64,000 bases of DNA from Solimonas terrae (GTDB lineage: Bacteria; Pseudomonadota; Gammaproteobacteria; Nevskiales; Nevskiaceae). A program made the position numbers and the translations under genes. A model generated the notes under the pieces. The model was not told the DNA's origin. It made no database searches and worked only from the letters and a program-made list of their open reading frames with translations. Positions 48,386 to 57,368 of this stretch are shown piece after piece. Positions within the stretch are counted from its first letter, which is position 1, and each line of letters begins with the position of its first letter. The stretch covers positions 434,001 to 498,000 of the forward strand of contig NZ_JAAMOW010000002.1 in NCBI RefSeq assembly GCF_011067135.1, read 5' to 3'.

Positions 48386-49981
48386 ATGATTTCGGCAGCG
48401 TTGCATGAAGAGCCTCGTCAAAAGACGTCACAGGCCCTGGTCATGCATACTTGTGAGGCGAAATTCTCCATCTCTGGAGCAACAATGTCTCAGAAACTTG
48501 AAGTGCTGAAGAAGCTTGAGATTGGGGAACGCGTTGCGGAAGATGAAGCAGATCACCTCGAAAACTACTTCGTAGAGACAGATCAGTGGCAACAGATGTA
48601 TGCCGGCGAAATTGACGTCGTGTACGGTCCAAAGGGATCGGGTAAAAGTGCTCTTTACACCTTACTGACTAGAAAGGAAACAGCACTTTTTGATGAGGGC
48701 GTTTTAATAGCCCCGGCTGAAAATGTCATGGGCGCCACGGTATTTCGGGCAATCGTAATTGATCCTCCACCGACTGAACTGTCGTTCATATACCTTTGGA
48801 AGCTTTATTGTTTGGCCCTAGCCGGACGGACACTGCGAGAATATGGAATTGCAAAGGAAGAGAGTCGCGCGTTAGTCGATGCACTCGAGAGGGCAGGATT
48901 GTTGCCGGCGAAAGGTTCACTGTCGACTTTCTTTCGAGCTGTATCCAACTACCTCCGTAACTGGATTAACCGCGACGTGGCCTCTGTTGAATATGGACTT
49001 TCTGTAGACCCAAATACGGGGATACCTGCCCTAACTAGGAAAACGGAATTTAACAAAGAAACGGAAGCGCAAAATCTTGGAGACATACCAGTCGACGAAC
49101 TCTTTGAGATCGCCAACCGTGCACTGGAGCTGTCGGGACTTCGGCTATGGATACTATTTGATCGCTTAGACATTGCCTTTGCTGGATCTCCTGATCTGGA
49201 GAGGAATGCACTGAGGGCGCTGTTTCGAGCCTATAACGACATGAAGGGCTTAAGGAACCTTTCATTGAAGATATTTGTCCGTAACGACATTTGGAGCCGC
49301 ATTACAGAAGGGGGATTCACCGAGGCAAGCCACATCGTTAAGGCGATTGACATCGCCTGGTCGCCAGAGGGGCTGTTGAATCTTCTCGTTTTGCGCCTCC
49401 TGAACAGTCCGGCATTGGTTGACTATCTCGGAATTGATCCGGACGAGGTGCGCTCGAGCTATGAGAAGCAACGCGAACTTTTTTATATGTTGCTTCCAGA
49501 CAAAGTTGATACTGGAAAGAATCCCGATACCTTCGATTGGATTGTGTCTCGCACTACAGATGCTAACGGTCAGCCAGTGCCAAGAGAGATTATCCACTTG
49601 CTTGAATCGGCTAAGAATATACAAATAAAAAAGCTTGAACGTGGAGGCGATGAACCAGACGGGACCCAACTTGTGGATCGGGCTTCCTTGAAGGAGGCGC
49701 TTCCTGTGGTTTCTAAAGTCAGGTACGAACAGACTCTCCTAGCTGAATACCATGATGTGAAGGACTACCTTCAGGCCCTACAAGGAGGGAAGTGCGAGCA
49801 TACGATCACAACTCTGTCTCAGATTTGGCGTGAGGATGAAGCCACCACGGTCGAAGTAGCCAAGCGGCTTGTAGAGATCGGTTTTTTCGAGCGGCGAGTA
49901 TCCGGGGAATCCCAAACATTCTGGGTTCCTTTCCTTTACCGGGGAGCACTTGACCTTGTACAAGGGCGAGCGGATGCGTAG
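48386..49981 (+). CDS. P-loop ATPase, Sll1717-like, low-GC acquired gene
   Basis: A 531-aa protein with Walker A GPKGSGKSAL (81-90) and Walker B LRLWILFDRLD (252-262), resembling the P-loop ATPase Sll1717-type family. The middle part is helical and the C-terminus resembles a winged helix (TLSQIWREDEATTVEVAKRLVEIGFFERR). Both the ATG at 48386 (AAGGAG, 5-nt spacing) and the ATG at 48485 (GGAG, 5-nt spacing) have ribosome sites; the longer is listed. Its base and codon use are markedly AT-richer than all neighbours, indicating transfer into the rhamnose region. Related ATPases are often found in defence islands; a phage-defence role is a hypothesis. Confidence 0.75.
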   Translation: MISAALHEEPRQKTSQALVMHTCEAKFSISGATMSQKLEVLKKLEIGERVAEDEADHLENYFVETDQWQQMYAGEIDVVYGPKGSGKSALYTLLTRKETALFDEGVLIAPAENVMGATVFRAIVIDPPPTELSFIYLWKLYCLALAGRTLREYGIAKEESRALVDALERAGLLPAKGSLSTFFRAVSNYLRNWINRDVASVEYGLSVDPNTGIPALTRKTEFNKETEAQNLGDIPVDELFEIANRALELSGLRLWILFDRLDIAFAGSPDLERNALRALFRAYNDMKGLRNLSLKIFVRNDIWSRITEGGFTEASHIVKAIDIAWSPEGLLNLLVLRLLNSPALVDYLGIDPDEVRSSYEKQRELFYMLLPDKVDTGKNPDTFDWIVSRTTDANGQPVPREIIHLLESAKNIQIKKLERGGDEPDGTQLVDRASLKEALPVVSKVRYEQTLLAEYHDVKDYLQALQGGKCEHTITTLSQIWREDEATTVEVAKRLVEIGFFERRVSGESQTFWVPFLYRGALDLVQGRADA

Positions 49982-50074
49982 TGCCGCTCGTGTAATAAGA
50001 GAAAAGCAGCCGAAGTAAATTCCGGACGGCTACGAGCCGTAGCTGCAGATTGGCCGTCGTCTGCCTGCCTGCGC

Positions 50075-51133
50075 TCACCGGGCCAGCAGCGCATTCCCAT
50101 ACCCCACCACCAGCACCGACAACAAAATCGTCGCGATGCCGAGTGCGATCGCCGTGAACGTCCGCCGGTCGACGCCTTTCCACTCCTTCAGCAGCAGCCC
50201 CCAGGCGTTGGCGACGAGGATGATGAACGCCATGTGCAGGATCCACGAGCTGGCGCCGTTGCTGAGTTTGCTGGCGCCCATGCCGTAGAAGAAGAACTGC
50301 AGGAACCAGATGGTGCCGGCGAGCGCGGAGAACAGGTAGTTGGCGAGCAGCGGCGTGCTGCGCTTCGTGTAGTCGCCGAAGCTGCGGTTGCGGGCGTTGA
50401 GGATCAGGCACCAGATCAGGTTGGTGGTCAGGCCGCCCCAGAGCACGACGACGAAAACGACGTTGTTCTGGAACAGCGGGTTGCTGCCCTCGCGCACGGC
50501 GGCCTGCGCCATGCTCTGGCCGGCTTCTAGCCCGAAGTTGAAGCAGGCGCTGAGGATGCCGGAGATGGTTGCGACGGCGAGGCCGAGCGGCAGGTTGAAT
50601 TCGCTGATGCTGGCTTTCTTGTCGGCTTCCGGCTGAGAGGCTTCCTTCATCATGCCGGCCTTGCCGCAGATGGCGATGCCGGCGAGGCAGATCGCGACGC
50701 CGGCGAGCACCCAGAGTCCGCCGGCGCTGTGCAGCATCGAGCTCAGCGATTCGCCGGACACGCCCATCACGTCGCGGTAGATCGGCGGGATCAGCGCACC
50801 GAATGCCGAGCAGAAGCCGAGCGCGACCGACATGCCGAGCGACAGGCCGAGATAGCGCATCGACAGGCCGAAGGTCAGGCCGCCGATGCCCCACAGCAGG
50901 CCGAGCAGGTAGGTCCAGAACAGTGTCGCCGTCGGCGTCGCGGCGATGATCTGCAGGAAGTGATCGACGGTCAGCGCGGCGGCGAGCCACGGCACCAGCA
51001 GCCACGAGAATAGGCCGCCGACGATCCAGTAGCTTTCCCAGGACCAGCCGCGCACCTTCTTGTACGGCAGGTAGAAGCTGCCGGACGCGAAGCCGCCGAC
51101 GAAGTGGAAGAACACGCCAATCAGGACGGTCAT
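50075..51133 (-). CDS. rhaT: L-rhamnose/proton symporter RhaT
   Basis: A 352-aa inner-membrane transporter with ten hydrophobic helices of the RhaT family. It opens with GVFFHFVGGFASGSFYLPYKKVRGWSWESYW, a conserved RhaT N-terminus, and contains GLLWGIGGLTFGLSMRYLG and QFFFYGMGASKLSNGASSWILHMAF, also near-invariant. It imports L-rhamnose with H+. It is the last gene of the minus-strand rhamnose operon, 78 bp downstream of the lactonase. Confidence 0.95.
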   Translation of the reverse strand: MTVLIGVFFHFVGGFASGSFYLPYKKVRGWSWESYWIVGGLFSWLLVPWLAAALTVDHFLQIIAATPTATLFWTYLLGLLWGIGGLTFGLSMRYLGLSLGMSVALGFCSAFGALIPPIYRDVMGVSGESLSSMLHSAGGLWVLAGVAICLAGIAICGKAGMMKEASQPEADKKASISEFNLPLGLAVATISGILSACFNFGLEAGQSMAQAAVREGSNPLFQNNVVFVVVLWGGLTTNLIWCLILNARNRSFGDYTKRSTPLLANYLFSALAGTIWFLQFFFYGMGASKLSNGASSWILHMAFIILVANAWGLLLKEWKGVDRRTFTAIALGIATILLSVLVVGYGNALLAR

Positions 51134-51211
51134 GCTGTACTCGCTTTGCCGTGATGCGCCGTGGCGCGTCCGGTCGGTGATGCGGCCCGCTCGGCCGCGT
51201 GTGGGTTCGGT

Positions 51212-52093
51212 TCAGATCCGGTAGCAGCGCTCGGCATTGCCGACGAACAGGGCGTGGCGTTCGGCGCTCGATGCACCGGCGACGATGTCGGCGTACGCGT
51301 GCCAGAGCGCGCCGCAGCTCGAATGCAGGCCGTCGATCGGGAAGTTCGACGCGAACATGCAGCGCGCCGCACCGAACGCATCGATCGTTTCGAGCACGTA
51401 GGGGCGCAGGCTGTCGACCGTCCAGTCGTGGTCGAACATCGCCAGGCCGCTGATCTTGATGCTGACGTTGGCGCAGGCCGCGAGCGCGCGCAGGCCGTCG
51501 CGCCATTCGCGCCGGCCGCGCGCGTCGCGGTCGACGCACATGCCGGCGTGATTGACGATGAACGCGATCTGCGGATGCCTCGCGGCGAGTTCCGCGGCGA
51601 GCGGCGCCTGGGAGGGATAGATCTGCAGATCGAACGACAAGTTCAGCAGCGCGAGCGTGCCGAACTGCGTGCGCCACGCGCTTTCCGTCATGTAGTGGCG
51701 GCCGACGTAGTCGTAGCGCGGATCGGCATGCACGTTGAGGATCTGGCGGACGCCGCGCAGGTTCGCGGACTGCGCGTGCGCGGCGAGCCGTGCCGCGGCG
51801 TCCGGCTGCGAGAAGTCGATGGCCGCGACGATCGCCTGTGGAAAGCCGCCGTCGTCGGCCAGCGTCTGCAGCCAGCGCGTTTCCGCGAGCGGGTCGGCCG
51901 GGTTGGCCTCGACGTTGACGAGCTTGAGCAGCTCGATGTCGTCGGCGCGCGCCTGCGCGATCAGGTCGGCCGGCAGGAAGCGGCGCGGCAGCCTGCGGTT
52001 GTCGCCCGAATACGCCTCGCCGGCCGGCATCAGCCAGGGCAGGGCGACGGCATCGAGGTCCCAGAGATGGACGTGCGGGTCGACGACTTTCAT
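51212..52093 (-). CDS. Amidohydrolase-family lactonase, probable L-rhamnono-1,4-lactonase
   Basis: A 293-aa TIM-barrel hydrolase of the amidohydrolase 2 family (PF04909). It starts with the metal-binding VVDPHVHLWDL, and carries LLKLVNVEANPA, NHAGM and FASNFPIDG. In the non-phosphorylative rhamnose pathway such a protein (LRA2/RhaN-type lactonase) opens L-rhamnono-1,4-lactone to rhamnonate. The assignment rests on family plus position between RhaT and the rhamnose dehydrogenase. Confidence 0.85.
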   Translation of the reverse strand: MKVVDPHVHLWDLDAVALPWLMPAGEAYSGDNRRLPRRFLPADLIAQARADDIELLKLVNVEANPADPLAETRWLQTLADDGGFPQAIVAAIDFSQPDAAARLAAHAQSANLRGVRQILNVHADPRYDYVGRHYMTESAWRTQFGTLALLNLSFDLQIYPSQAPLAAELAARHPQIAFIVNHAGMCVDRDARGRREWRDGLRALAACANVSIKISGLAMFDHDWTVDSLRPYVLETIDAFGAARCMFASNFPIDGLHSSCGALWHAYADIVAGASSAERHALFVGNAERCYRI

Positions 52094-52127
52094 CGGTGAT
52101 TCCGCTCACTGCGATGAACCGCACTCA

Positions 52128-52215
52128 TAGGTCCGTTCGCCCCGAGTGCCGCGCGCGCAGCGTACGGCCCCTCGATACGCTGCTTCGCAGCACTCAGGAC
52201 AGGTGTATCGAGGGG
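52128..52215. repeat. REP-like palindromes preceding the 110-bp repeat array
   Basis: Two inverted-repeat elements, CCGTTCGCCCCGAGTGCCGC... and ...CACTCAGGACAGGTGTATCGAGGGG, share the arms of the 110-bp units and of the elements at 53750-53870 and 44829. They lie upstream of the lactonase gene start and code for nothing I can support. Confidence 0.65.
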
Positions 52216-52220
52216 TCTCT

Positions 52221-52880
52221 GCCCTGCGAGTGCGGCGGTCCCTCGATACATTTCGGCTTGCGGCGGAACGCTCGGGACGAACGGTTCGCGGCTGGGTCGC
52301 GGCTTCGGCGTATCGGGGATCATTGCGGGTGCCCTGCGAGTACGGCGGTCCCTCGATACATTTCGGCTTGCGGCGGAACGCTCGGGACGAACGGGTCGCA
52401 GGCGGGTAGCTGCTTCGGCGCATCGGTGATCATCGCGGGTGCCCTGCGAGCATGTCGGTCCCTCGATACATTTCGGCTTGCGCCGAAACACTCGGGACGA
52501 ACGGTTCGCGGCTGGGTAGCCGCCTCGGCGTATCGGTGATCATTGCGGGTGCCCTGCGAGTGCGGCGGTCCCTCGATACATTTCGGCTTGCGCCGAAACA
52601 CTCGGGACGAACGGTTCGCGGGCGGGTGGCTGCTTTGACGGATCGGTGATCATTGCGGGTGCCCTGCGAGTGCGGCGGTGCCTCGATACATTTCGGCTTG
52701 CACCGAAACACTCGGGACGAACGGTTCGCGGCTGGGTGGCTGCTTTGACGGATCGGTGATCATTGCGGACGCCCTGCGAGTGCGGCGGTCCCTCGATACA
52801 TTTCGGCTTGCGGCGGAACGCTCGGGACGAACGGTTCGCGGGCGGGTCGCTGCTTGATCGTATCGACGATCACTGCAGGT
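52221..52880. repeat. Six tandem copies of a 110-bp REP-containing unit
   Basis: Units begin at 52221, 52331, 52441, 52551, 52661 and 52771 (each GCCCTGCGAG). Each holds the palindrome CCTCGATACATTTCGGCTTG followed by a complementary half (GCCGAAACACTCGGGACG in copies 3-4), giving a 7-bp TTTCGGC/GCCGAAA stem. Copies differ at scattered bases. The last copy runs into the stop codon of the dehydrogenase gene (GATCACTGCAGGT versus GATCATTGCGGGT in other copies), so that copy may be the parent. The whole gap 52094-52869 holds no gene. Confidence 0.92.
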
Positions 52881-53655
52881 TCACGAACAGGCCGCCGTCG
52901 ACGAGCAGCGCCGCGCCGTTGACGTAGCGCGCCAGATCGGAAGCGAGGAACACGACGCAGTTGGCGACGTCGACCGGCTCGCCGAGCCGGCCGAGCGGCA
53001 CGCGGCCCTTCATGTAGGCGAGCTTCTCGGGCGAGGCGAGGTCTTCGGCGTTGAGGTCGGTCGCGATCGTGCCGGGCATCACCGAGTTGCAGCGGATGCC
53101 GTACGGACCGAGCGCGACGGCGCAGGACTGCATCAGCGAATGCACGCCGGCCTTGGTCGGCGTGTAGTGCGCCTGCTGGCCGCCGCCGACGAGGGCGCTG
53201 ATCGAGCTGGTCGCGACGATCGCGCCGCCGTGGCCCTGCGCCTTCATCTGCCGCGCGACCGCCTGCGTGACGTAGAACGCGCCGTGCAGGTTCACTTCCA
53301 TCGTCCGCCGGAAGTCTTCGAGCGGAATGTCGAGAAAGGCGTGGAACGGGCAGATGCCGGCGTTGGCGGCGAGCACGTCGACCTTGCCGAAGGCCTGCAC
53401 GGCGGCGTCGACGAGGCGCAGGCCGGTCTGCGGATCGGCGACATTGCCTTCGAGCGCGACGACACGGCGGCCGAGCGCCTCGATCTCGCCGACGACTTCG
53501 TCGATCGCCGTCTTGCGGCCGTAGCCGGCATCGTTATCGCGGTAGTAGTTGATCAGCACGTCGGCGCCGTGACGCGCGGCCTCGACGGCGATCGCGCGGC
53601 CGATGCCGCGCGAACCGCCGGTGACGATCAGGACCTTGCCTTCTAGCAGCTTCAC
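52870..53655 (-). CDS. L-rhamnose 1-dehydrogenase (SDR family)
   Basis: A 261-aa classical short-chain dehydrogenase: cofactor motif LIVTGGSRGIGRAIAV, NAG in LAANAGICPF, catalytic Ser/Tyr/Lys in SSISALVGGGQQAHYTPTKAG. The sequence closely resembles bacterial L-rhamnose 1-dehydrogenases, which oxidise L-rhamnose to rhamnono-1,4-lactone. The GTG start at 53655 has GAGGAG about 8 nt upstream. It is the first committed enzyme of the pathway and sits in the operon with rhamnonate dehydratase. A truncated copy of its 5' end lies just upstream. Confidence 0.88.
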   Translation of the reverse strand: MKLLEGKVLIVTGGSRGIGRAIAVEAARHGADVLINYYRDNDAGYGRKTAIDEVVGEIEALGRRVVALEGNVADPQTGLRLVDAAVQAFGKVDVLAANAGICPFHAFLDIPLEDFRRTMEVNLHGAFYVTQAVARQMKAQGHGGAIVATSSISALVGGGQQAHYTPTKAGVHSLMQSCAVALGPYGIRCNSVMPGTIATDLNAEDLASPEKLAYMKGRVPLGRLGEPVDVANCVVFLASDLARYVNGAALLVDGGLFVNLQ

Positions 53656-54228
53656 GTCTCTTCTCCTCGGCGCGCCGCTTCTGTGTCGGTCACGCCTTTG
53701 CACTGTCGCTATTCCACTGCGCAGCCCGCGCCGCACACCGCTGCGTGCCGTTCGTCCCGAGTGTTCCGGCGCGAGCCGGAATGTATCGAGGGACCGCCAT
53801 GCCTGCTGGCCGCAAGCCCCTCGATACACCGCGCGCGGCGCGTGCGGCACTCGGGGCGAACGGTCTCGCAGCGGCAAGCCATCTGCGGCATTGCACTAGT
53901 GCCTATACGGCCGATGCCGCGGGAACCGCCGGTGACGATCAGGATCTTGCCTTCGAGCAGCTTCACGTCTCTTCTCCTCGGCGCGCCGCTTCTGTGTCGG
54001 TCACGCCTTTGCACTGTCGCTATTCCACTGCGCAGCCCGCGCCGCACACCGCTGCGTGCCGTTCGTCCCGAGTGTTCCGGCGCGAGCCGGAATGTATCGA
54101 GGGACCGCCACGCCTGCTGGCCGCAAGCCCCTCGATACACCGCACGCGGCGCGTGCGGCACTCGGGGCGAACGGCCTCGCAGCGGCAAGCCATCTGCGTC
54201 ATTGCATTAGTGCGTATACGGCCGATGC
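53597..54228. repeat. 311-bp tandem duplication between the dehydrogenase and dehydratase genes
   Basis: The segment 53597-53907 is repeated as 53908-54218. Each starts CGGCCGATGC, found at 53597 (inside the SDR gene), 53908 (the junction) and 54219 (near the dehydratase stop). Each copy spans the 5' end of the SDR gene, an intergenic part with two inverted REP-like elements (TTCCGG/CCGGAA stem), and the 3' end of the dehydratase gene. The copies differ at about ten positions. This accounts for the 551-bp gap. Confidence 0.93.
53908..53966 (-). pseudogene. 5' fragment of the rhamnose dehydrogenase gene created by the duplication
   Basis: On the minus strand this copy encodes only VKLLEGKILIVTGGSRGIGR, then crosses the duplication junction into an unrelated frame (IGTSAMPQ). 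It retains the GTG start and GAGGAG ribosome site of the intact gene, so a short abortive peptide could still be made. The intact gene at 52870-53655 is unaffected. Confidence 0.8.
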
Positions 54229-55391
54229 AGCGTGCAGGCCGGGTTCAGGCGCACGCCGAAGCCGGGCTTGTCGAGCGCGCCGACCCCGAGTCTGCCCTGA
54301 ACCGGCACCGGCTCGTCGAGCAGCAGCGGATTGAACATCGGCACGACCTCGTCGGCCTTCGGCGCCATCATCAGGAATTCGGCGAACGGCGAATTGTGCC
54401 GCGTGATGACGAAGTGGTAGCTGTAGACCGACGAGCCGTGCGGAATCACCAGCGCGCCGCGCGCGTCGGCGAGCGCCGAGATCTTGATCAGCTCCGTCAT
54501 GCCGCCGCACCAGCCGACGTCCGGCTGGATGATGTCGCAGCAGTCCATCTCCAGCAGCATGCGGAAGCCCCAGCGGGTCGCCTCGTGCTCGCCGGTCGTC
54601 ACCAGCATGCCGCGCGGCGCCTGCTTCTTCAGCTCGGCGTAGCCCCAGTAGTCGTCCGGCGACAGCGCCTCCTCGATCCACTTCAGGCCGTGCTCGTGCG
54701 CGCGCTGCGCGAGCTTGATCGCGTAGTTCAGTTCCAGGCTCATCCAGCAGTCGAACATCAGCCAGAAGTCGCTGCCGACCCGCGCACGCATCTCGGCAAG
54801 CTCGGCGATGTTCTTCTGCAGGCCTTCCTCGCCTTCGGCCGGTCCGTGGTGCAGCGGCATCTTGCCGCCGATGAAGCCGAGCTTCTTCGACAGGTCCGGG
54901 CGCGAGCTCGTCGCGTAGAACTGCAGTTCCGGCCGCACGGCGCCGCCGAGCAGATGATGGACCGGCTCCCTGCGCCATTTGCCGAGCAGGTCCCAGAGCG
55001 CGAGGTCGACGCCGGACAGCGCGTTGACGACCAGGCCCTTGCGTCCGTAGTACTGCGTGGCGAAATACATCTGGTCCCAGATCTTCTCGATGTCGGTGAG
55101 CTTCGCGCCCTCGACGAAGCGCGCGAGATGCTTTTCGACGATGTACGCGGCCGGCTCGCCGCCGGTCGTCACCGCGAAGCCGGTCGTGCCGTCGCTGGCT
55201 TCGAGTTCGACGACCAGCGTGCCGAGCACGTTGATGCCGAAGCTCTGCCGGCTCTGCCGGTATTCGGGATAGCGCGCCATCGGCGTGGCGATGTGATCGT
55301 CGATCCAGTGGCCGCCGCCCTGGTCGTGGTAGTCGGCGCCGCCGCCGCGGACGACGAAGGCGCGCAGGTGCTTGATGGTCGGAACACTCAT
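54207..55391 (-). CDS. rhmD: L-rhamnonate dehydratase
   Basis: An enolase-superfamily dehydratase (394 aa) very like E. coli YfaW/Rhm[101 protein letters not shown], and the C-terminus CTLHRPYTH. It removes water from L-rhamnonate to give 2-keto-3-deoxy-L-rhamnonate. The start [12 protein letters not shown] at 55391 matches the family; the longer frame to 55853 reads through the next gene. The stop codon lies in the duplicated segment. Confidence 0.95.
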   Translation of the reverse strand: MSVPTIKHLRAFVVRGGGADYHDQGGGHWIDDHIATPMARYPEYRQSRQSFGINVLGTLVVELEASDGTTGFAVTTGGEPAAYIVEKHLARFVEGAKLTDIEKIWDQMYFATQYYGRKGLVVNALSGVDLALWDLLGKWRREPVHHLLGGAVRPELQFYATSSRPDLSKKLGFIGGKMPLHHGPAEGEEGLQKNIAELAEMRARVGSDFWLMFDCWMSLELNYAIKLAQRAHEHGLKWIEEALSPDDYWGYAELKKQAPRGMLVTTGEHEATRWGFRMLLEMDCCDIIQPDVGWCGGMTELIKISALADARGALVIPHGSSVYSYHFVITRHNSPFAEFLMMAPKADEVVPMFNPLLLDEPVPVQGRLGVGALDKPGFGVRLNPACTLHRPYTH

Positions 55392-55423
55392 CGAGTATCG
55401 AATCCAGGAAAGTGGAGCGGAGA

Positions 55424-56176
55424 TCAGTAGGTGGTGCGGCCGCCGGAAATGTCGAAGGTGCCGCCGGTCGTGAACGAGCAGTCGTCGCTCGCCAGCCAGC
55501 AGATCATCGCCGCGGTTTCCTCGGGTTCGCCGAGCCGGCCCATCGGAATGCGCGAGCGCATGTACTCGACGTGCTCGGGTTTCATCTGCGCGAGGATTTC
55601 GGTGTTGGCGGTCGCCGGCGTGATGCAGTTGACGAGGATGTTCTTCGTCGCCAGTTCCTTGCCGAGCGACTTGGTCAGGCAGATCAGGCCGGCTTTCGAC
55701 GCGCTGTAGTGCGAGGCGTTCGGATTGCCTTCCTTGCCGGCGACCGACGCGATGTTGACGATGCGGCCGTAACCCTGCGTCAGCATCATCGGCACGACGG
55801 CGCGCACGGTGAGCACCGGACCCATCAGGTTGACGTCGAGCACGCGGCGCCACATCGCCGGATCGAGTTCCCAGGTCGGGCCGTTGCCGCCGGTGATGCC
55901 GGCGTTGTTGACGAGGATGTCGATCTTTCCGAAACGCTGCTGCGTCTGCTGCGCCGCCGCCTGCACCGAGGCCTCGTCGGTCAGCTCGACGGTGTGAATC
56001 GAGACGCGCTGCGGCTCGGCGAGCGTTTCCTGCGCCTGCGCGAGACGCCCGGCGTCGATGTCCCAGAGCGCGACCGACGCGCCCGAGGCGAGCATGCGTT
56101 CGGCCGCGGCATAGCCGATGCCGCGCGCGCCGCCGGTGATGACGGCGACGCGGTTCTTCAGATCGAGCAGGTTCAC
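55424..56176 (-). CDS. 2-keto-3-deoxy-L-rhamnonate 4-dehydrogenase (SDR family)
   Basis: A 250-aa SDR with [52 protein letters not shown] and the C-terminal [13 protein letters not shown]. In the Sphingomonas-type pathway (LRA5) this enzyme oxidises KDR to 2,4-diketo-3-deoxy-L-rhamnonate. The GTG start at 56176 overlaps the upstream gene's stop (GTGA). Gene order with an FAH-type hydrolase and RhmD supports the role over generic 3-oxoacyl-ACP reductase. Confidence 0.85.
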   Translation of the reverse strand: MNLLDLKNRVAVITGGARGIGYAAAERMLASGASVALWDIDAGRLAQAQETLAEPQRVSIHTVELTDEASVQAAAQQTQQRFGKIDILVNNAGITGGNGPTWELDPAMWRRVLDVNLMGPVLTVRAVVPMMLTQGYGRIVNIASVAGKEGNPNASHYSASKAGLICLTKSLGKELATKNILVNCITPATANTEILAQMKPEHVEYMRSRIPMGRLGEPEETAAMICWLASDDCSFTTGGTFDISGGRTTY

Positions 56177-57021
56177 GGCGCGACCTGCACGGTGCGCTGC
56201 TGCTGCACGCCGAGACCGGCGATGCCGAGGCGCAGGGTCTGGCCGGCCTTCAGATACTGCGGCGGCTTCATGCCGAAGCCGACGCCGGGCGGCGTGCCGG
56301 TCGAAATGATGTCGCCCGGCTGCAGGCTCATGAACTGGCTGATGTACGAGACCAGCGTCGGCACGTCGAACACCATCGTCCGCGTGTTGCCGGTCTGGTA
56401 GCGCTTGCCGTCGATGTCGAGAAACATGTCGAGGTTCTGCACGTCGTCGATCTCGTCGCGCGTCACCAGCCACGGGCCGATCGGCGCGAAGGTGTCGCAG
56501 CCCTTGCCCTTGTCCCACTGGCCGTTGCGTTCGAGCTGGTAGGCGCGCTCGGACACGTCGTTGACGACGCAGTAACCGGCGACGTGGTCCAGCGCCTGTT
56601 CCGGTTTCACGTATTTCGCGGGTTTGCCGATCACCACGCCAAGCTCGATTTCCCAGTCGGTCTTTTCCGAACCGGGCGGAATTTCGATGTCGTCGTCCGG
56701 CCCGCAGATCGCGCTCGACGGCTTGAGGAACAGCACCGGTTCGGTCGGCACCGGCATGTTCGACTCGGCGGCGTGGTCGCGATAGTTCAGGCCGACGCAG
56801 ACGATCTTGCCGACCCGGCCGACGCAGGGACCGTAACGCGGCGTGCCCGGCACGCGCGGCAGACTGTCCGGATCGAGCGCGCGCAACCGGGACAGTGTGT
56901 CCGGCAGCAGCGTCGAGCAGGCAATGTCCGCGATGTGCGCCGACAGCTCGCGCAGCTTGCCTTCGGCGTCGATCAGCGCCGGCCGTTCATGGCCGGGTTC
57001 GCCGTAGCGGGCGAGTTTCAT
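56173..57021 (-). CDS. FAH family 2,4-diketo-3-deoxy-L-rhamnonate hydrolase
   Basis: A 282-aa fumarylacetoacetate-hydrolase-fold enzyme with the family core [70 protein letters not shown] and [14 protein letters not shown]6-type enzymes of this family split 2,4-diketo-3-deoxy-L-rhamnonate into pyruvate and L-lactate. AGGAG lies about 9 nt upstream of the ATG at 57021. It heads the minus-strand rhamnose operon. Confidence 0.87.
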   Translation of the reverse strand: MKLARYGEPGHERPALIDAEGKLRELSAHIADIACSTLLPDTLSRLRALDPDSLPRVPGTPRYGPCVGRVGKIVCVGLNYRDHAAESNMPVPTEPVLFLKPSSAICGPDDDIEIPPGSEKTDWEIELGVVIGKPAKYVKPEQALDHVAGYCVVNDVSERAYQLERNGQWDKGKGCDTFAPIGPWLVTRDEIDDVQNLDMFLDIDGKRYQTGNTRTMVFDVPTLVSYISQFMSLQPGDIISTGTPPGVGFGMKPPQYLKAGQTLRLGIAGLGVQQQRTVQVAP

Positions 57022-57368
57022 GATGCATATCTCCTGCGCGGCGTCTGGTCGTTGTCATGGCCGCCGCCGCATGATCGCCGAGCGATCGATCGTGATCCAA
57101 TCGAAAATCAGCGAGTTTCGATAGCCGAATGCGATCGGCCATGTCGGCGCCGGCAGGACTGACCCCGCATGAGCAGACGGAGCGCGTCTGCATGAGTTCG
57201 CTCGCTCGCCGCTGGCGAGTGTTCATCGAATTCGGCCATCTCGCTCGGCGCTCGTGGCGCGGTTCTGCCAGCCGATGTTCTCGCTCGTCTCGCGCAGTCC
57301 GTTTCTCCAGCCGGATTGCCTCGCTCATCGCGGGTGGTGCATCGCTCGATATGAATGACTTCTCTCAT

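Noticed and set aside
49982-50074. ACGGCT/AGCCGT hairpin after the P-loop ATPase gene
   Set aside because: Six-bp stem with no T-tract; too weak to call.
49806-52124. 772-aa minus-strand ORF covering RhaT and the lactonase
   Set aside because: Different frame from both recognised genes; Arg-rich shadow.
53709-55430. ORFs through the duplicated REP region (159 aa minus, 561 aa plus)
   Set aside because: They arise from repeat sequence and an SDR 5' fragment; no conserved domain beyond that fragment.
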